Shown here one piece after another: positions 47,770 through 58,258 of a DNA stretch of 64,000 bases (positions are counted from its first letter, which is position 1; each line of letters starts with the position of its first letter). Below the pieces are notes generated by a model. The model made no database searches and was not told the DNA's origin. It worked only from the letters and a program-made list of their open reading frames with translations. Origin of the DNA: Colwellia demingiae (lineage in GTDB: Bacteria; Pseudomonadota; Gammaproteobacteria; Enterobacterales; Alteromonadaceae); assembly GCF_007954275.1 (NCBI RefSeq), contig NZ_VOLT01000005.1, forward strand, positions 405,615 through 469,614, written 5' to 3'. Made by a program: the position numbers and the translations under genes.

Positions 47770-50391
47770 ATGAATTCAAATAATAAATTAATAACTAATA
47801 AAAAGTATTTATCCGTACTTATTCCTGCACTACTTGCTAGTTCGAGTTTGTCATTACAAGCTGCGGAGCAAGAAGATAAAACGCATTCACTAGAAGTAAT
47901 TACGGTAACCTCTCAAAAAAGAATTCAAAACTTACAAGAAGTTCCTATTGCGGTTACAGCCGTTACAGGCGAAACCTTAACGTCAGAAGCGATAAAAGAT
48001 ATTTATGACCTTCAAGCAAGTGTTCCAGGTTTAGGTGTTTTTCAAAGCCAAAGTGCTACCCATGCTAGTTTTTCTATTCGAGGAGTAGGTACATCTCCTC
48101 AAAACTACGGACTTGAGTCTTCAGTAGGTTTATATGTTGATGGCGTTTATCGTTCTCGTCAAAATGCGATGATTAATAACTATGTCGATGTTGACGCGGT
48201 TGAAGTATTAAGGGGTCCGCAAGGCACCTTATTTGGTAAGAACACTCCAATGGGCGCTATTAATATACGTACTGTTGCGCCTAGCCATGGTGACCGAAAC
48301 GGTTTTCTTGAGTTTACCGCAGGTAATTATGGACTACTGAGTTTTTCTGGTGCTTCATCATTCACCGCCGTTGAAGATTTACTAACCTTTAGGGTAACGG
48401 GGTTTGGTAGTCAACGTGATGGTACCGTAAGTGATATAGAGTTTGGTGAAGATGTTCTTAATGACCGAAATAGATTCGGTGGTAGATTACAAGCGTTATA
48501 TACCCCATCAGATGACCTTACTGTACGCATAGTTGCCGATTACTCTGAAATTGACGAGATCTGTTGTGGTGCAAACCCTACCACTAATAATTTTCAAGCA
48601 AGTGGAATACCCGGAAAATTTGGTAGTGACACTCTACTTTCATCGCCGCTTTTCAACGCAACAATCATCAAGTCAGCTGATTTTGATGAACGAATGACTG
48701 CATTTTCATTTTTACCTGAATCAACAATGGATGACAGTGGCCTGTCGGCAGAAATAACATGGGATATTAGCGATACGTTATCGTTCACTTCCTTATCGGC
48801 TTATCGACAATTTAACTCCTTTGACCATACAGAAGGTGATTTTACTAACCTCAACATGCTAGACAAAACAAATGATGCAGAGCAAAACTCCATTTCTCAA
48901 GAACTTCGCTTAGACTATAGCGGTGAAAAACTCCATGTCATCGGTGGTTTGTATTACTTCAGTCAAAACTTAGATGTTGATGGTATTCTTCATGTAGGTG
49001 ATGACTTTAATAACTACGTCTTAAATGGCGCACTTCAAGGTGGGTTGAATGGCGTAATTCAGGGTATTAACCAAATAAGTGCTCTAACAGGTGGTGCGAT
49101 TGCACCGGCTGCGTCAGCAGCTCCCGGTGACACAAATTTTTCAGCTTATTCAGAGCAAAAGCACAAAAGTTATGCTGTATTTGGGCAAGTTGATTACAAG
49201 CTAAGCGATGAATTAACTATTACGGCCGGCTTACGATACACCGATGAGAATAAAAAATTAAGCAATACCTTTACTGAGCATTACGCCAGTGGTGCAATCC
49301 ATCCGACAGATATTACCTCTATAGGTAACCGCGCTGATCCTGAAACAATTGTTCCTGGTAGCTTGTTATACAGTGCAGGTGCTGCTGGTGCAGCCTTGCA
49401 GATGATTCAAGCGGGTGTTATTACACCGGGTACCCCTGCATTTGGACAGGCAGTTCAAACTTTTCAGCCCTTTCAGAAGGAAGGTTGGGCTTTCCAATCT
49501 TTAGCACCCGCAACTTCGTCTCGGCCAGATATTCAAGACAGTCTAGACGACGAACAAGTTACGGGTACGTTTAAACTCGCTTATCAGCCTAATGATGATA
49601 CTTTAATTTATGCATCTTACGGTACAGGTTATAAATCAGGCGGAACTAATACAGATAATATAGATGAATCATTCGATCCAATATTTGACGCTGAAACATC
49701 ACAATCATTTGAAGTTGGATTGAAGAAAGATTTTCCTGATCAAGCGTTACGACTTAATATTGCTGCTCATCAAACAAAAGTTGAAGATTTTCAACAGGCA
49801 TCTTACACAGGTACTGGTTTTAATTTACAAAATGCAGGTGATTACGATACCTCAGGTGTTGAGGTAGAAGGTGTTTGGTTACCTACTGACACTCTCACTG
49901 TATCGCTTGCTTATGCATTTACTCAAGCTGAATATGAAACATTTGATAAAGGGAACTGCTGGATTGTTACTCCATGGCATACTGGTATAACACCTCCAGG
50001 ACTAGAAAACCCAGATGACCCTTTTTGTGACCAAGCTGGAAATAAACCCGTGCTACAGCCCGAAAACACCTTGTTGCTTCAATTATCACAAGAGTTCGAA
50101 TTTACTAATAGTATCTATGGTACGGCAAGCATTGATTATAATTATAGAGATGATTTTTATAGTGAAACTGGTAATGATCCACTATCTAAGGTTGATTCCA
50201 GTCGTTTAATAAATGCGCGTGTATTAGTTACCTTTGATGACTACGATTTCAACCTACTTTTTTGGGGACGTAATATAACCGATGAGACGACTAAAGGTTC
50301 AGGCATACCGGCAACACTGCAACCCGGTAAAATGATTAATTTTTACACCGAGCCTGCCACTTACGGCGTAACATTTAGAACGACTTTCTAG
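47770..50391 (+). CDS. TonB-dependent outer-membrane receptor
   Basis: The 873-residue protein has a signal peptide (residues 1-31), a TonB box (LEVITVTSQKR at about 39-49), a plug domain (VPIAVTAVTGETL to VEVLRGPQGTLFGKNT) and a beta-barrel ending in phenylalanine (GVTFRTTF). The type resembles receptors used for hydrophobic or aromatic compounds in marine bacteria, but the ligand cannot be read from sequence. Promoter and operator overlap upstream and a strong terminator follows. Next to it lies a TetR gene. Confidence 0.92.
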   Translation: MNSNNKLITNKKYLSVLIPALLASSSLSLQAAEQEDKTHSLEVITVTSQKRIQNLQEVPIAVTAVTGETLTSEAIKDIYDLQASVPGLGVFQSQSATHASFSIRGVGTSPQNYGLESSVGLYVDGVYRSRQNAMINNYVDVDAVEVLRGPQGTLFGKNTPMGAINIRTVAPSHGDRNGFLEFTAGNYGLLSFSGASSFTAVEDLLTFRVTGFGSQRDGTVSDIEFGEDVLNDRNRFGGRLQALYTPSDDLTVRIVADYSEIDEICCGANPTTNNFQASGIPGKFGSDTLLSSPLFNATIIKSADFDERMTAFSFLPESTMDDSGLSAEITWDISDTLSFTSLSAYRQFNSFDHTEGDFTNLNMLDKTNDAEQNSISQELRLDYSGEKLHVIGGLYYFSQNLDVDGILHVGDDFNNYVLNGALQGGLNGVIQGINQISALTGGAIAPAASAAPGDTNFSAYSEQKHKSYAVFGQVDYKLSDELTITAGLRYTDENKKLSNTFTEHYASGAIHPTDITSIGNRADPETIVPGSLLYSAGAAGAALQMIQAGVITPGTPAFGQAVQTFQPFQKEGWAFQSLAPATSSRPDIQDSLDDEQVTGTFKLAYQPNDDTLIYASYGTGYKSGGTNTDNIDESFDPIFDAETSQSFEVGLKKDFPDQALRLNIAAHQTKVEDFQQASYTGTGFNLQNAGDYDTSGVEVEGVWLPTDTLTVSLAYAFTQAEYETFDKGNCWIVTPWHTGITPPGLENPDDPFCDQAGNKPVLQPENTLLLQLSQEFEFTNSIYGTASIDYNYRDDFYSETGNDPLSKVDSSRLINARVLVTFDDYDFNLLFWGRNITDETTKGSGIPATLQPGKMINFYTEPATYGVTFRTTF

Positions 50392-50454
50392 CGCTAACTT
50401 TTAGTACTAACGTTTAAGCACTATTTTTCAGTGCTAATTTTTAATACTAATATT

Positions 50455-50496
50455 CACAACGGTTAAATCACACAGATTTAGCCGTTGTGTTTTTTA
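50455..50496 (+). terminator. Rho-independent terminator of the TonB receptor gene
   Basis: CACAACGGTTAAAT (50455-50468) and ATTTAGCCGTTGTG (50476-50489) pair over 14 positions with one T-G wobble, followed by seven T. Confidence 0.9.
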
Positions 50497-50560
50497 TAAA
50501 ATCATATGTATTTATCATCTGCCTTTACGACACAAATAATAAACTAATGAGGGTGTTTTA

Positions 50561-51184
50561 GTGGTTACTCCCGTGGAAAAAAACGTTGATTGCATAATAA
50601 AACCAGATGGAAGAAAAGCACGTTCTACTGTCAGTAGAGTAAAAATCGTACAAGCTTTTTTACAATTAATAGGCGAAGGAAAAATAACACCTCGAGCCGA
50701 AGAAGTTGCCAAAATATCTGGCGTTGGCTTAAGAACTGTTTTTCGTCGTTTTAATGAAATGGAATTATTATATCGTGAATTAGTCCCTGAAATTGAACGA
50801 ACCTTCGAAGATATGATAGTAAAGCCTTTAGAAGTTAATACCTGGCAAGATCAACTGCATGAATCGTTAATAAGAAAGTGCGCTATTTACGATAAAACAA
50901 TGTGTTACAGAGTCGCTATTGTCTACCATAGCCAGCACTCTCCCTTTCTAAAAGATCGTTTAGAGAAGTGGCTATACGTTGAAGAAAAGGCGCATAAACA
51001 GATCTTACCTTTTGATTATGCTGAGAATAGAACACTCTATGCAAGCCTACAGGCTGCTACCTCTTCAGATACTTGGGCGCAATTACGAAATATGCAAAAC
51101 CTTTCTAAAGAAGGTGCGTTTGAGGTGATGAAATCGATGAAAGATATGATAGTAAAATCTTTTATTGAACAAAACCCAAGTTAA
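50561..51184 (+). CDS. TetR/AcrR-family repressor
   Basis: The 207-residue protein has the helix-turn-helix SRVKIVQAFLQLIGEG, GLRTVFRRFNEMELLYREL near residues 25-65. It is a close paralogue of the TetR at 38615 and of the relic at 38054. The GTG start at 50561 has GAGG 8 bases upstream. It precedes the sulfatase gene by 46 bases, so the two may be co-transcribed. The shared operator near five promoters is the likely target. Confidence 0.88.
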   Translation: MVTPVEKNVDCIIKPDGRKARSTVSRVKIVQAFLQLIGEGKITPRAEEVAKISGVGLRTVFRRFNEMELLYRELVPEIERTFEDMIVKPLEVNTWQDQLHESLIRKCAIYDKTMCYRVAIVYHSQHSPFLKDRLEKWLYVEEKAHKQILPFDYAENRTLYASLQAATSSDTWAQLRNMQNLSKEGAFEVMKSMKDMIVKSFIEQNPS

Positions 51185-51230
51185 CCCAAGTTGATATACA
51201 AGCATCAACTAATACACTACGGATAACATA

Positions 51231-52895
51231 ATGAAAAAAATAATTATTATTCTATTATCTCTTTTAGCTATTGGGATATTTACTTATCAGCAAAGATTAA
51301 ATATTACCATGTTGTTAGCGCCTATCGCGAGAGACTATCAATACCCCGTTGGCCCTAATATCGACATTAATTGGTCACAAGGGCCCGAACAAGCGAAAAA
51401 TTCACCAGTACAAAGAAAACCTAACATTGTACTTATTGTTGCAGATGACATGGGCTTTAATGATATTTCATTATATAACAAAGATATGACCCGAGTCATT
51501 GAAACACCTAACATTGATGCTATTGCGCACCAAGGCGTGCAATTTAATAATGGTTATGCGGGAGCCGCTATTTGTGCTCCCTCTCGCGCCAGTATGCTAA
51601 CGGGTAGATATTCGACTCGCTTTGGTTTTGAATACACACCTATATTTAAAGTGGGTGTAAAAATATTGAATTGGATTGAAGAATTAGAGCCAAGTCCTAT
51701 TCCAACACTAGTGGATACCGCAACATCTAAAACATTACTCAATATCGAACTATTAAGTATGCCTGCATCAGAATTCACCATTGCTGAATTATTAAATCAA
51801 GAAGACTACTACACCGCCCATATAGGTAAATGGCATGTTGGGTTAACACCTCAAATACAAGGTTTTGATGACTCTCTGATGTTAAATGGCTCTTTATATA
51901 TGCCAAAAGACGATGAGAATGTAGTAAATGCCCCTGTAGAAGCTTCTGGTCTCGACAATATGGTATGGGCTGCTGGACAATATTCCGCAAAATTTAATGA
52001 TGGTGAAGCGTTTTCACCTAAGGGTTACTTAACAGATTATTACACTGATGAAGCAGTAAAAGTTATTGAGAAAAATAAAAACAGACCATTCTATTTAGAA
52101 TTAGACCACTGGGGTATTCATAATCCATTACAGGCATCAAAAGCCGATTATGATGCGCTGTCTCATATTAAAGATCATAAACTAAGAGTTTATAGTGCCA
52201 TGATACGCGCGCTTGATCGTAGTGTAGCTAAAGTTATTCAAGCATTGGCTGATAACGGGCTAACTGACAATACTTTGGTTATTTTTACTAGCGATAATGG
52301 CGGTGCTGGTTATATCGACTTACCTGATATCAATAAACCCTACCGAGGTTGGAAAATAACAAACTTTGAAGGAGGAATACATATTCCCTTTATGGCAAAG
52401 TGGCCAGCCAAAATACCCGCAGGCATAACCTATGACAAAGCCGTTCATCATTCTGATATATTTCAAACAATTGCAGCAGCCGCAGGCGCCAGTGCACCGG
52501 CACACATCAAATTAGATGGTGTCGACTTTTTACCTTATATATTAAATGAAAATACCGGAACACCACACGAAACCCTATTCTGGCGACAAGGCCATCAACA
52601 GTCTGTGTTACATAAAGGGTGGAAGTTAATTCGAGCAGAACAGCCAAATTTTCCTGACGCTCCACCAATGAAGTTTTTGTTTAATTTAACTAATGATCCA
52701 ACCGAACAAAATAATCTCGCATTAGTTCAACACGAAAAAGTGACTGAATTAGAAGTTTTATTAGTCTCGCATAATGCTGAACAAGTAGCACCCTTGTGGC
52801 CAAGTGTTGTTAACGTACCAATTATGATAGATAAATCGGGCGAGATAAGACATAAATATAAAAAAGGCGATAAATATCTTTATTGGCAAAATTAA
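51231..52895 (+). CDS. Sulfatase, formylglycine type I
   Basis: The 554-residue enzyme has a hydrophobic N-terminal anchor or signal (IIIILLSLLAIGIF), then the sulfatase core: VADDMGFNDISLY for metal, and the C115-A-P-S-R motif in ICAPSRASMLTGRY, where Cys is turned into formylglycine. Later parts show HIGKWHVG and FTSDNGGAG. It would remove sulfate from an ester outside the cytoplasm. No maturase gene is in the window. The substrate may be the same as that of the alkylsulfatase at 59377. Confidence 0.9.
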   Translation: MKKIIIILLSLLAIGIFTYQQRLNITMLLAPIARDYQYPVGPNIDINWSQGPEQAKNSPVQRKPNIVLIVADDMGFNDISLYNKDMTRVIETPNIDAIAHQGVQFNNGYAGAAICAPSRASMLTGRYSTRFGFEYTPIFKVGVKILNWIEELEPSPIPTLVDTATSKTLLNIELLSMPASEFTIAELLNQEDYYTAHIGKWHVGLTPQIQGFDDSLMLNGSLYMPKDDENVVNAPVEASGLDNMVWAAGQYSAKFNDGEAFSPKGYLTDYYTDEAVKVIEKNKNRPFYLELDHWGIHNPLQASKADYDALSHIKDHKLRVYSAMIRALDRSVAKVIQALADNGLTDNTLVIFTSDNGGAGYIDLPDINKPYRGWKITNFEGGIHIPFMAKWPAKIPAGITYDKAVHHSDIFQTIAAAAGASAPAHIKLDGVDFLPYILNENTGTPHETLFWRQGHQQSVLHKGWKLIRAEQPNFPDAPPMKFLFNLTNDPTEQNNLALVQHEKVTELEVLLVSHNAEQVAPLWPSVVNVPIMIDKSGEIRHKYKKGDKYLYWQN

Positions 52896-53026
52896 TAGTA
52901 AGTCATTGGTTGTACATATTTTAAAGATACGTACAAAGCGTAATATTAATGACTTAGTTTACTAGTCACTTAGTATTTATGTCGCATATTCAGAGCAATA
53001 AATATTTATTAAAGGCAACATATAAA

Positions 53027-54130
53027 ATGAATTCACACTATACGCTTTACGGTTGGCAGCTATCTTATTTTGCCGGAAAAATCAGAGGTTACTTAAATTT
53101 CAAAGGTATTCCCTATACAGATAACAACGTTAATGCATTTAATCTTTTATATCGTATTCCAAAAAAGATCGGCGTTATGGTAATGCCCGTAGTTCGCGAT
53201 GCTAAGGGAGATTGGCTTCAAGACAGCTCTATTATTATTGACGTATTAGAACAGAGATTTCCTAAGGACAGTGTTATCCCACATTCACCAAAACAAAGGG
53301 TGGCATCTAAATTACTTGAAGCATGGGCAGATGAATGGTGGATACCTATTGGATTACATTATCGTTGGTCATATCCTGAAAACTACCCGCTTTTTATTAA
53401 TGATGCGAGTAAAGCGCTATTACCATATGTCCCTAATTTTATTCGTCGGCCCATGGCAAAAAAAATAGCAAAAAAAATGCATGATTTTTTACCTTCATCA
53501 GGTGTTCGTTCAAATCAAATAGAGATGATAGAGCGTTGGACCAATAAAGTGTTAGATATGCTTGAACAGCATTTTTCCTGCTATAAATTTTTATTTGGTG
53601 ATAAGCCATCTATTGCTGACTTTGCTTTATTAGGCCCTCTATATGGTCATTTAAATCGAGATCCTGTCCCTAAACGTACGTTATTAGATACACGTCCAAA
53701 CTTGCAACAATGGGTAGAGCGTACCCACTCAGGTGAAGGAAAAATGGGTGATTATTTAGCTAATGATGAAATTCCAGATTCAGTAATGGAAATATTAAAC
53801 GTTATTGGTAGTGAGTTTATTCCCATGTCAAAAAGCATTGTTACTGAATTGAGAGCTTTCATCACAACACATCACTTAAAGAGTGGTGACAAACTTCCAC
53901 GTAGTGTTGGCCAAGCACGTTGTTTTATGGATGGAGAACCCTTTTCACGAGCAGCAATGCCCTACACAGTATGGATGTTACAGCGTATTCAAAAAGAGTT
54001 TACTTCACTAGATAACCAGACTAAAAAACAAGTCGATGAATTTACCTGTACATTTATGAACGAGCCTTTTAGCGAGCTTGATTTAGGCCCTGCTCTTACG
54101 CGAAGAAATGTAGCAACACAGCTTAGTTAG
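53027..54130 (+). CDS. Glutathione S-transferase-like protein
   Basis: The N-terminal thioredoxin-like domain starts YTLYGWQLSYFAGKIRGYLN and has the GSH-contacting VMPVVRDAKGDWLQDSSII; the C-terminal helical GST domain has FLFGDKPSIADFALLGPLYG. About 100 further residues follow, longer than the usual 220. Such extended GSTs are seen in catabolic clusters, where they act in isomerisation or detoxification. ATG 53027 fits the family start; ATG 52979, 16 codons upstream, is also open. Neither has a strong ribosome site. Confidence 0.75.
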   Translation: MNSHYTLYGWQLSYFAGKIRGYLNFKGIPYTDNNVNAFNLLYRIPKKIGVMVMPVVRDAKGDWLQDSSIIIDVLEQRFPKDSVIPHSPKQRVASKLLEAWADEWWIPIGLHYRWSYPENYPLFINDASKALLPYVPNFIRRPMAKKIAKKMHDFLPSSGVRSNQIEMIERWTNKVLDMLEQHFSCYKFLFGDKPSIADFALLGPLYGHLNRDPVPKRTLLDTRPNLQQWVERTHSGEGKMGDYLANDEIPDSVMEILNVIGSEFIPMSKSIVTELRAFITTHHLKSGDKLPRSVGQARCFMDGEPFSRAAMPYTVWMLQRIQKEFTSLDNQTKKQVDEFTCTFMNEPFSELDLGPALTRRNVATQLS

Positions 54131-54179
54131 TTAAATTTAAGGCCCTCTACAGATCCATCTGAAATAATTACACACAATG

Positions 54180-54210
54180 TATTGACACCTTATGTGTCAT
54201 AAGTTTTAAT
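54180..54210 (+). promoter_or_regulatory. Operator and sigma-70 promoter of the acyl-CoA dehydrogenase unit
   Basis: TATTGACACC-TTA-TGTGTCATAA at 54180-54202 is an operator copy. TTGACA (54182-54187) and TTTAAT (54205-54210) with a 17-base spacer form a good sigma-70 promoter, so a bound repressor would cover the -35 and spacer. Confidence 0.75.
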
Positions 54211-54243
54211 GACTATCAATATATAGTTTTTTTGGAATACAGA

Positions 54244-56049
54244 ATGTCTGCAAAAATGTTAAATGAACGTGATTTATCCTTCATGTTATACGAACTGTTT
54301 GACGTAGAAAAATTAATAACTCGAGAACGTTTTAAAGATCATGATAAAGAAAGTTTTAATGCTGCTGTTGACACAGCAAAAGTCATAGCGGAAAAATATT
54401 TTTTACCTATCCGAAAAAAAATAGATCAATGCGAACCAACATTCGATGGTAGCAAAGTAACAATGATCCCAGAAATAAAGCCCGCAATTGACTCTGTAAT
54501 TCAAGCTGGTCTTGCAGCGCCCGCTTCTGACTACGATGCTGGAGGTATGCAACTACCAGAAATAGTCGCAAATACGGTTAACGCTTATCTAATCGCAGCA
54601 GCAAGCACAACCTTAGGCTATGTTGCGTTAACCAATGCTAACTGTAATCTTATTGAAGCACACGGCAGTGAAAAACAAATTAAAACCTGGGTCAAGCCCA
54701 TGCGCGAAGGTCGCTTTATGGGCACTATGGCTATGACTGAACCAGAAGCAGGGTCAGGCTTAGCAGATTTAACCACTACCGCGATAAAACAAGATGATGA
54801 TTATTATTTAATTAGCGGTAATAAAATTTTTATTTCAGGTGGAGATCATGAACTTAGCGATAATATTGTACACTTAGTTTTAGGCCGTGTTAAAGGTGCT
54901 CCTAAAGGAATTAAAGGTATCACTTTATTCATTGTCCCTAAGTACTTAGTCAATGATGACACTAGTCTAGGTCAACGTAATGATGTTAATTTAACCGGAC
55001 TTTTCCATAAAATGGGTGGGCGCGGTCAAACGTCTACCGCATTAAATTTTGGTGAAAAAGGTGGTGCCATAGGTTATTTGGTGGGTGAAGAGAATATGGG
55101 ACTCACTTACATGTTCCATATGATGAACGAAGCAAGAATTATGGTGGGAAGCAGTGCCGCAATCACGGCTATGACTGGCTACCAATATTCTTTAGATTAC
55201 GCCAAAGAAAGACGACAAGGTCGATTACTGTCTTGTAAAGATCCAAAATCAACACCTGTAAACATTATTCAACATCCCGATGTTCGTCGAATGTTATTAA
55301 CTCAAAAAGCCTATGCCGAAGGCGCTTGGTCGCTCTGTTTATTTGGTAGTTTATTATCTGACAATATAAAAACGGCAGAGAATAAAGAAGAGCGTCAACA
55401 AGCACAATTTCTACTGGATTTTCTAACCCCAATGATTAAAAGTTGGCCTTCAGAATGGGGACCAAAAGCTAATTCTCTTGCTATTCAAGTATTAGGGGGG
55501 CATGGGTATATTAACGAACACCCTGTAGAGATGTTCTATCGTGATAATAGGCTAAATCCCATCCATGAAGGCAGTACTGGCATACAGTCCCTTGATTTAA
55601 TGACAAGAAAGATATCGACAAAGAACAGCGCAGGTTATATCGCTTTACTTCAACTAATGCAAAATACCATAGAAAAAGCGACAGGAATAAAGCAATTAGC
55701 GTCTTGTGCTAATGAATTAAACAATGCCATTGCTATCTTAGAGTTGACAACAAAAAAAGTACTCGACGCCAGCTCTGTAGAATGTGCTGACCTAGTCTTC
55801 TCAAACTCAGTAACTTATCTCGATATGTTTGGACATATTGTTATTTCATGGCTTTGGTTGAAACAAGGAATGAGTGCCATTATTGGACTCGCTAAAACAC
55901 CTCACCAAGAAGATAAAGAATTTTATCTTGGTAAATTACAAGCAATGAAATTTTTCTATCGCATTGAATTACCTAAAACTTACTTATGGGCATCCATTGT
56001 AGAAAATATTGATGACACACATTTTGCTATGCAAGAAGCTTGGTTCTAA
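54244..56049 (+). CDS. Acyl-CoA dehydrogenase, 600-residue type
   Basis: The 601-residue flavoenzyme shows MAMTEPEAGSGLADL, FISGGDHELSDNIVH, the catalytic Glu in HEGSTGIQSLDLM and VLGGHGYI. It is related to the protein at 35851 but clearly distinct, and to the relic at 31006. ATG 54244 is chosen; the TTG at 54232 would add four residues. It heads a unit with the MaoC gene 60 bases downstream and is controlled by the operator at 54180. Confidence 0.9.
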   Translation: MSAKMLNERDLSFMLYELFDVEKLITRERFKDHDKESFNAAVDTAKVIAEKYFLPIRKKIDQCEPTFDGSKVTMIPEIKPAIDSVIQAGLAAPASDYDAGGMQLPEIVANTVNAYLIAAASTTLGYVALTNANCNLIEAHGSEKQIKTWVKPMREGRFMGTMAMTEPEAGSGLADLTTTAIKQDDDYYLISGNKIFISGGDHELSDNIVHLVLGRVKGAPKGIKGITLFIVPKYLVNDDTSLGQRNDVNLTGLFHKMGGRGQTSTALNFGEKGGAIGYLVGEENMGLTYMFHMMNEARIMVGSSAAITAMTGYQYSLDYAKERRQGRLLSCKDPKSTPVNIIQHPDVRRMLLTQKAYAEGAWSLCLFGSLLSDNIKTAENKEERQQAQFLLDFLTPMIKSWPSEWGPKANSLAIQVLGGHGYINEHPVEMFYRDNRLNPIHEGSTGIQSLDLMTRKISTKNSAGYIALLQLMQNTIEKATGIKQLASCANELNNAIAILELTTKKVLDASSVECADLVFSNSVTYLDMFGHIVISWLWLKQGMSAIIGLAKTPHQEDKEFYLGKLQAMKFFYRIELPKTYLWASIVENIDDTHFAMQEAWF

Positions 56050-56109
56050 ATCAGCTGTAGCAATAACTAATCACTATATAAGTAATAAAGAATTAGCCAG
56101 GAGTTAATA

Positions 56110-56568
56110 ATGAAAACTTTAGCCAGATCTGAAATTCAAAGTATTGTTGGTAAGCCATTAGAAAGTACCGATTGGTTCACCGTCACTCAAAAACAAATTA
56201 ACCAATTTTCCGACTGTACCCTTGACCATCAATTCATTCATGTAGATGTTGAAAAAGCCCAGAAAACACCGTTTGGCTCAACGATAACTCACGGATTTTT
56301 AAGCCTTTCTATGCTTTCATATTTTGCTGAATCATTCGCTGTTACTGTAGACACCATAATAATGAGCATTAATTACGGCTTCGATAAAGTCCGTTTTATT
56401 AACCCTGTGAAGGTTAATAGCCGCATAAGATGTCATGCTAAAACGATAGAGATCATCGAAAAAAAACCGGGACAGCTTATTTTTAAAACAGAAGTAACGA
56501 TAGAGATTGAAGGTGAAGACAAACCAGCATTGACCGCACTATGGCTATCAATGCAAATAGTTAAGTAA
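56110..56568 (+). CDS. MaoC-type enoyl-CoA hydratase
   Basis: The 152-residue hot-dog protein has SDCTLDHQFIHVDVEKA with the D-x4-H catalytic pair and FGSTITHGFLSLSMLSY. It is the paralogue of the protein at 24898 and shows where that one should start. ATG 56110 has AGGAG 6 bases upstream. It would hydrate enoyl-CoA made by the dehydrogenase upstream. Confidence 0.9.
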   Translation: MKTLARSEIQSIVGKPLESTDWFTVTQKQINQFSDCTLDHQFIHVDVEKAQKTPFGSTITHGFLSLSMLSYFAESFAVTVDTIIMSINYGFDKVRFINPVKVNSRIRCHAKTIEIIEKKPGQLIFKTEVTIEIEGEDKPALTALWLSMQIVK

Positions 56569-56642
56569 TACCAAACAAAGTGGTATTAGGTATATTCAAA
56601 TAAAAAAGATGCAATTTATTTATAAATTTAAAAGAGAAAGAT

Positions 56643-57424
56643 ATGACTATTAGTTTTTAAGGTAAAGTTGCCAGGAAATGGTTTAGGTCGCAGCCATGCA
56701 TTAGCACTTGCAGAACGTTGAGAAAAAGTTGTAATTAATGATTTAGGTGGCGCTCGAGATGGCAGTGGCGCTTCCTCAGAGGCCGCTGAAGAAGTGGTTA
56801 AGTTAATTATAAAGTCAGGAGGTGAAGCTTTTAGCCATGCTGCTAACGTGGCTAACTATGACGAAGTTCAAGATATGATTAAGAAAACAATGGAGAAGTG
56901 GGGCCGAGTTGATATTTTAATCAGCAATGCTGGTATTCTTCGTGATAAATTATTTTCCAAAATGGAACTTGATACTTTAACATGGTAACCAATGTACATC
57001 TAATGGGTTCAGTAATCTGCAGCAAAGCCGTTTGGCCTATTATGCGCGAACAGAACTATGGCCGTATTGTAATGAGCACTTCATCCAGTGGCATGTATGG
57101 TAATTTTGGTCAAAGTAACTACGGAGCTGCTACAATGGCGGTATTAGGTTTAATGAATACCTTGGTACTCGAAGGTGCAAAAAACAACATTCGTGTTAAT
57201 GCCCTAGCGCCTACTGCCGCAACACGCATGACCGAAGACTTGATTCCTAAAAAATATTAACCTTGTTAACCCCCAAGTCAGTGACCGCTGCAGCGTTAGT
57301 GTTATGTGATGATGATACACCCAATCGTTATATTTTGTGTGCAGGAAGTGGTGGTTTTTCTAGTACTAAGTTGTTTGAAACCGAGGGTATATTCTTACCT
57401 GAAGCAGAACAAACACCTGAATAA
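56643..57424 (+). pseudogene. Decayed SDR of the MFE/hydroxyacyl-CoA dehydrogenase type
   Basis: Starting MTISF-stop-GKVA, the gene lacks the TGAG cofactor motif through a deletion, has TGA after LALAER, and changes frame near 56985 (LDTLTW to VHLMGSVICSKAV) and 57258. Recognisable parts are VINDLGGARDGSGASSEAAE, DILISNAGILRDKLF, GNFGQSNYGAA and VNALAPTAATRM. This is the SDR module of peroxisome-type multifunctional enzymes. It would have been the third gene of the ACAD-MaoC unit. Confidence 0.88.
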
Positions 57425-57462
57425 GTACGTGCTCATTCGGATGAAATAAATAATACCCATAA

Positions 57463-58258
57463 TCAACGTGAATTAGCTTCTGGTCCTAAACGCCCTTGAG
57501 CAACTTCAAAACCTTTACCCTCACCTTTAATTATGTTTTCCAAGGGTACTCTGTCATTTTCAAAAGTTATTTCTGAATGCCCTTCAGGCGCATCATCATA
57601 CCCCATCACTTTCATTGGCCTAACTATAGTCACACACGGTGTATTCATAGGCACTAATACCATTGACTGTTGAATATAACGATTGGCATTGTCAGGGGCT
57701 GACTTACCTATAACAATCATAATTTCACACTGTTTACGTTGAGCGCCACTAATGTAAAACTTACGACCATTGATAACGTATTCATCACCATCACGTTCTA
57801 TCAGTGTTTCAATGTTAGTCGCATCACTCGATGCTACATCAGGTTCTGTCATAGCGAATGCAGAACGTATGTCTGCGTTTAATAAACGCTCTAGCCATTT
57901 TTTCCTTCTGATCATCGCTACCTTACTTGGCGAGCACTTCCATATTACCCGTATCTGGCGCTGCACAATTAAACACCTCAGGCCCCCAATGAACATACCC
58001 CATAATTTCAGCAAGAGGGACATAGTCTAAGTTAGTTAACCTCGAACTGTATTTTCCATAAATAGTCGGCAAAAACAGGTTCCATAATCCGGCATCTCGG
58101 ACTTTTTGTTGTAGTTCTTTCATTAATGGTGGTGTATTCCAACCATTAGTCTCTACTTGCTGATGCATTACTTCTTTGTTAGGAAACACATATTCGGCCA
58201 TAAAGGCATTTAACTTCTCGACTAAGACTTGTACTTTGTCACTATATTTAAAATTAAC
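57463..58258 (-). pseudogene. Truncated acyl-CoA dehydrogenase, ACAD10/11-like
   Basis: Two overlapping frames on the minus strand match residues 1-270 of the dehydrogenase at 34140: FPNKEVMHQQVETNGWNTPP and [20 protein letters not shown], then after a frameshift near 57925 [20 protein letters not shown] and [14 protein letters not shown]. The start codon is lost (GTT in place of ATG) and the C-terminal third is deleted at about 57475, where it meets the SDR relic. Confidence 0.88.
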
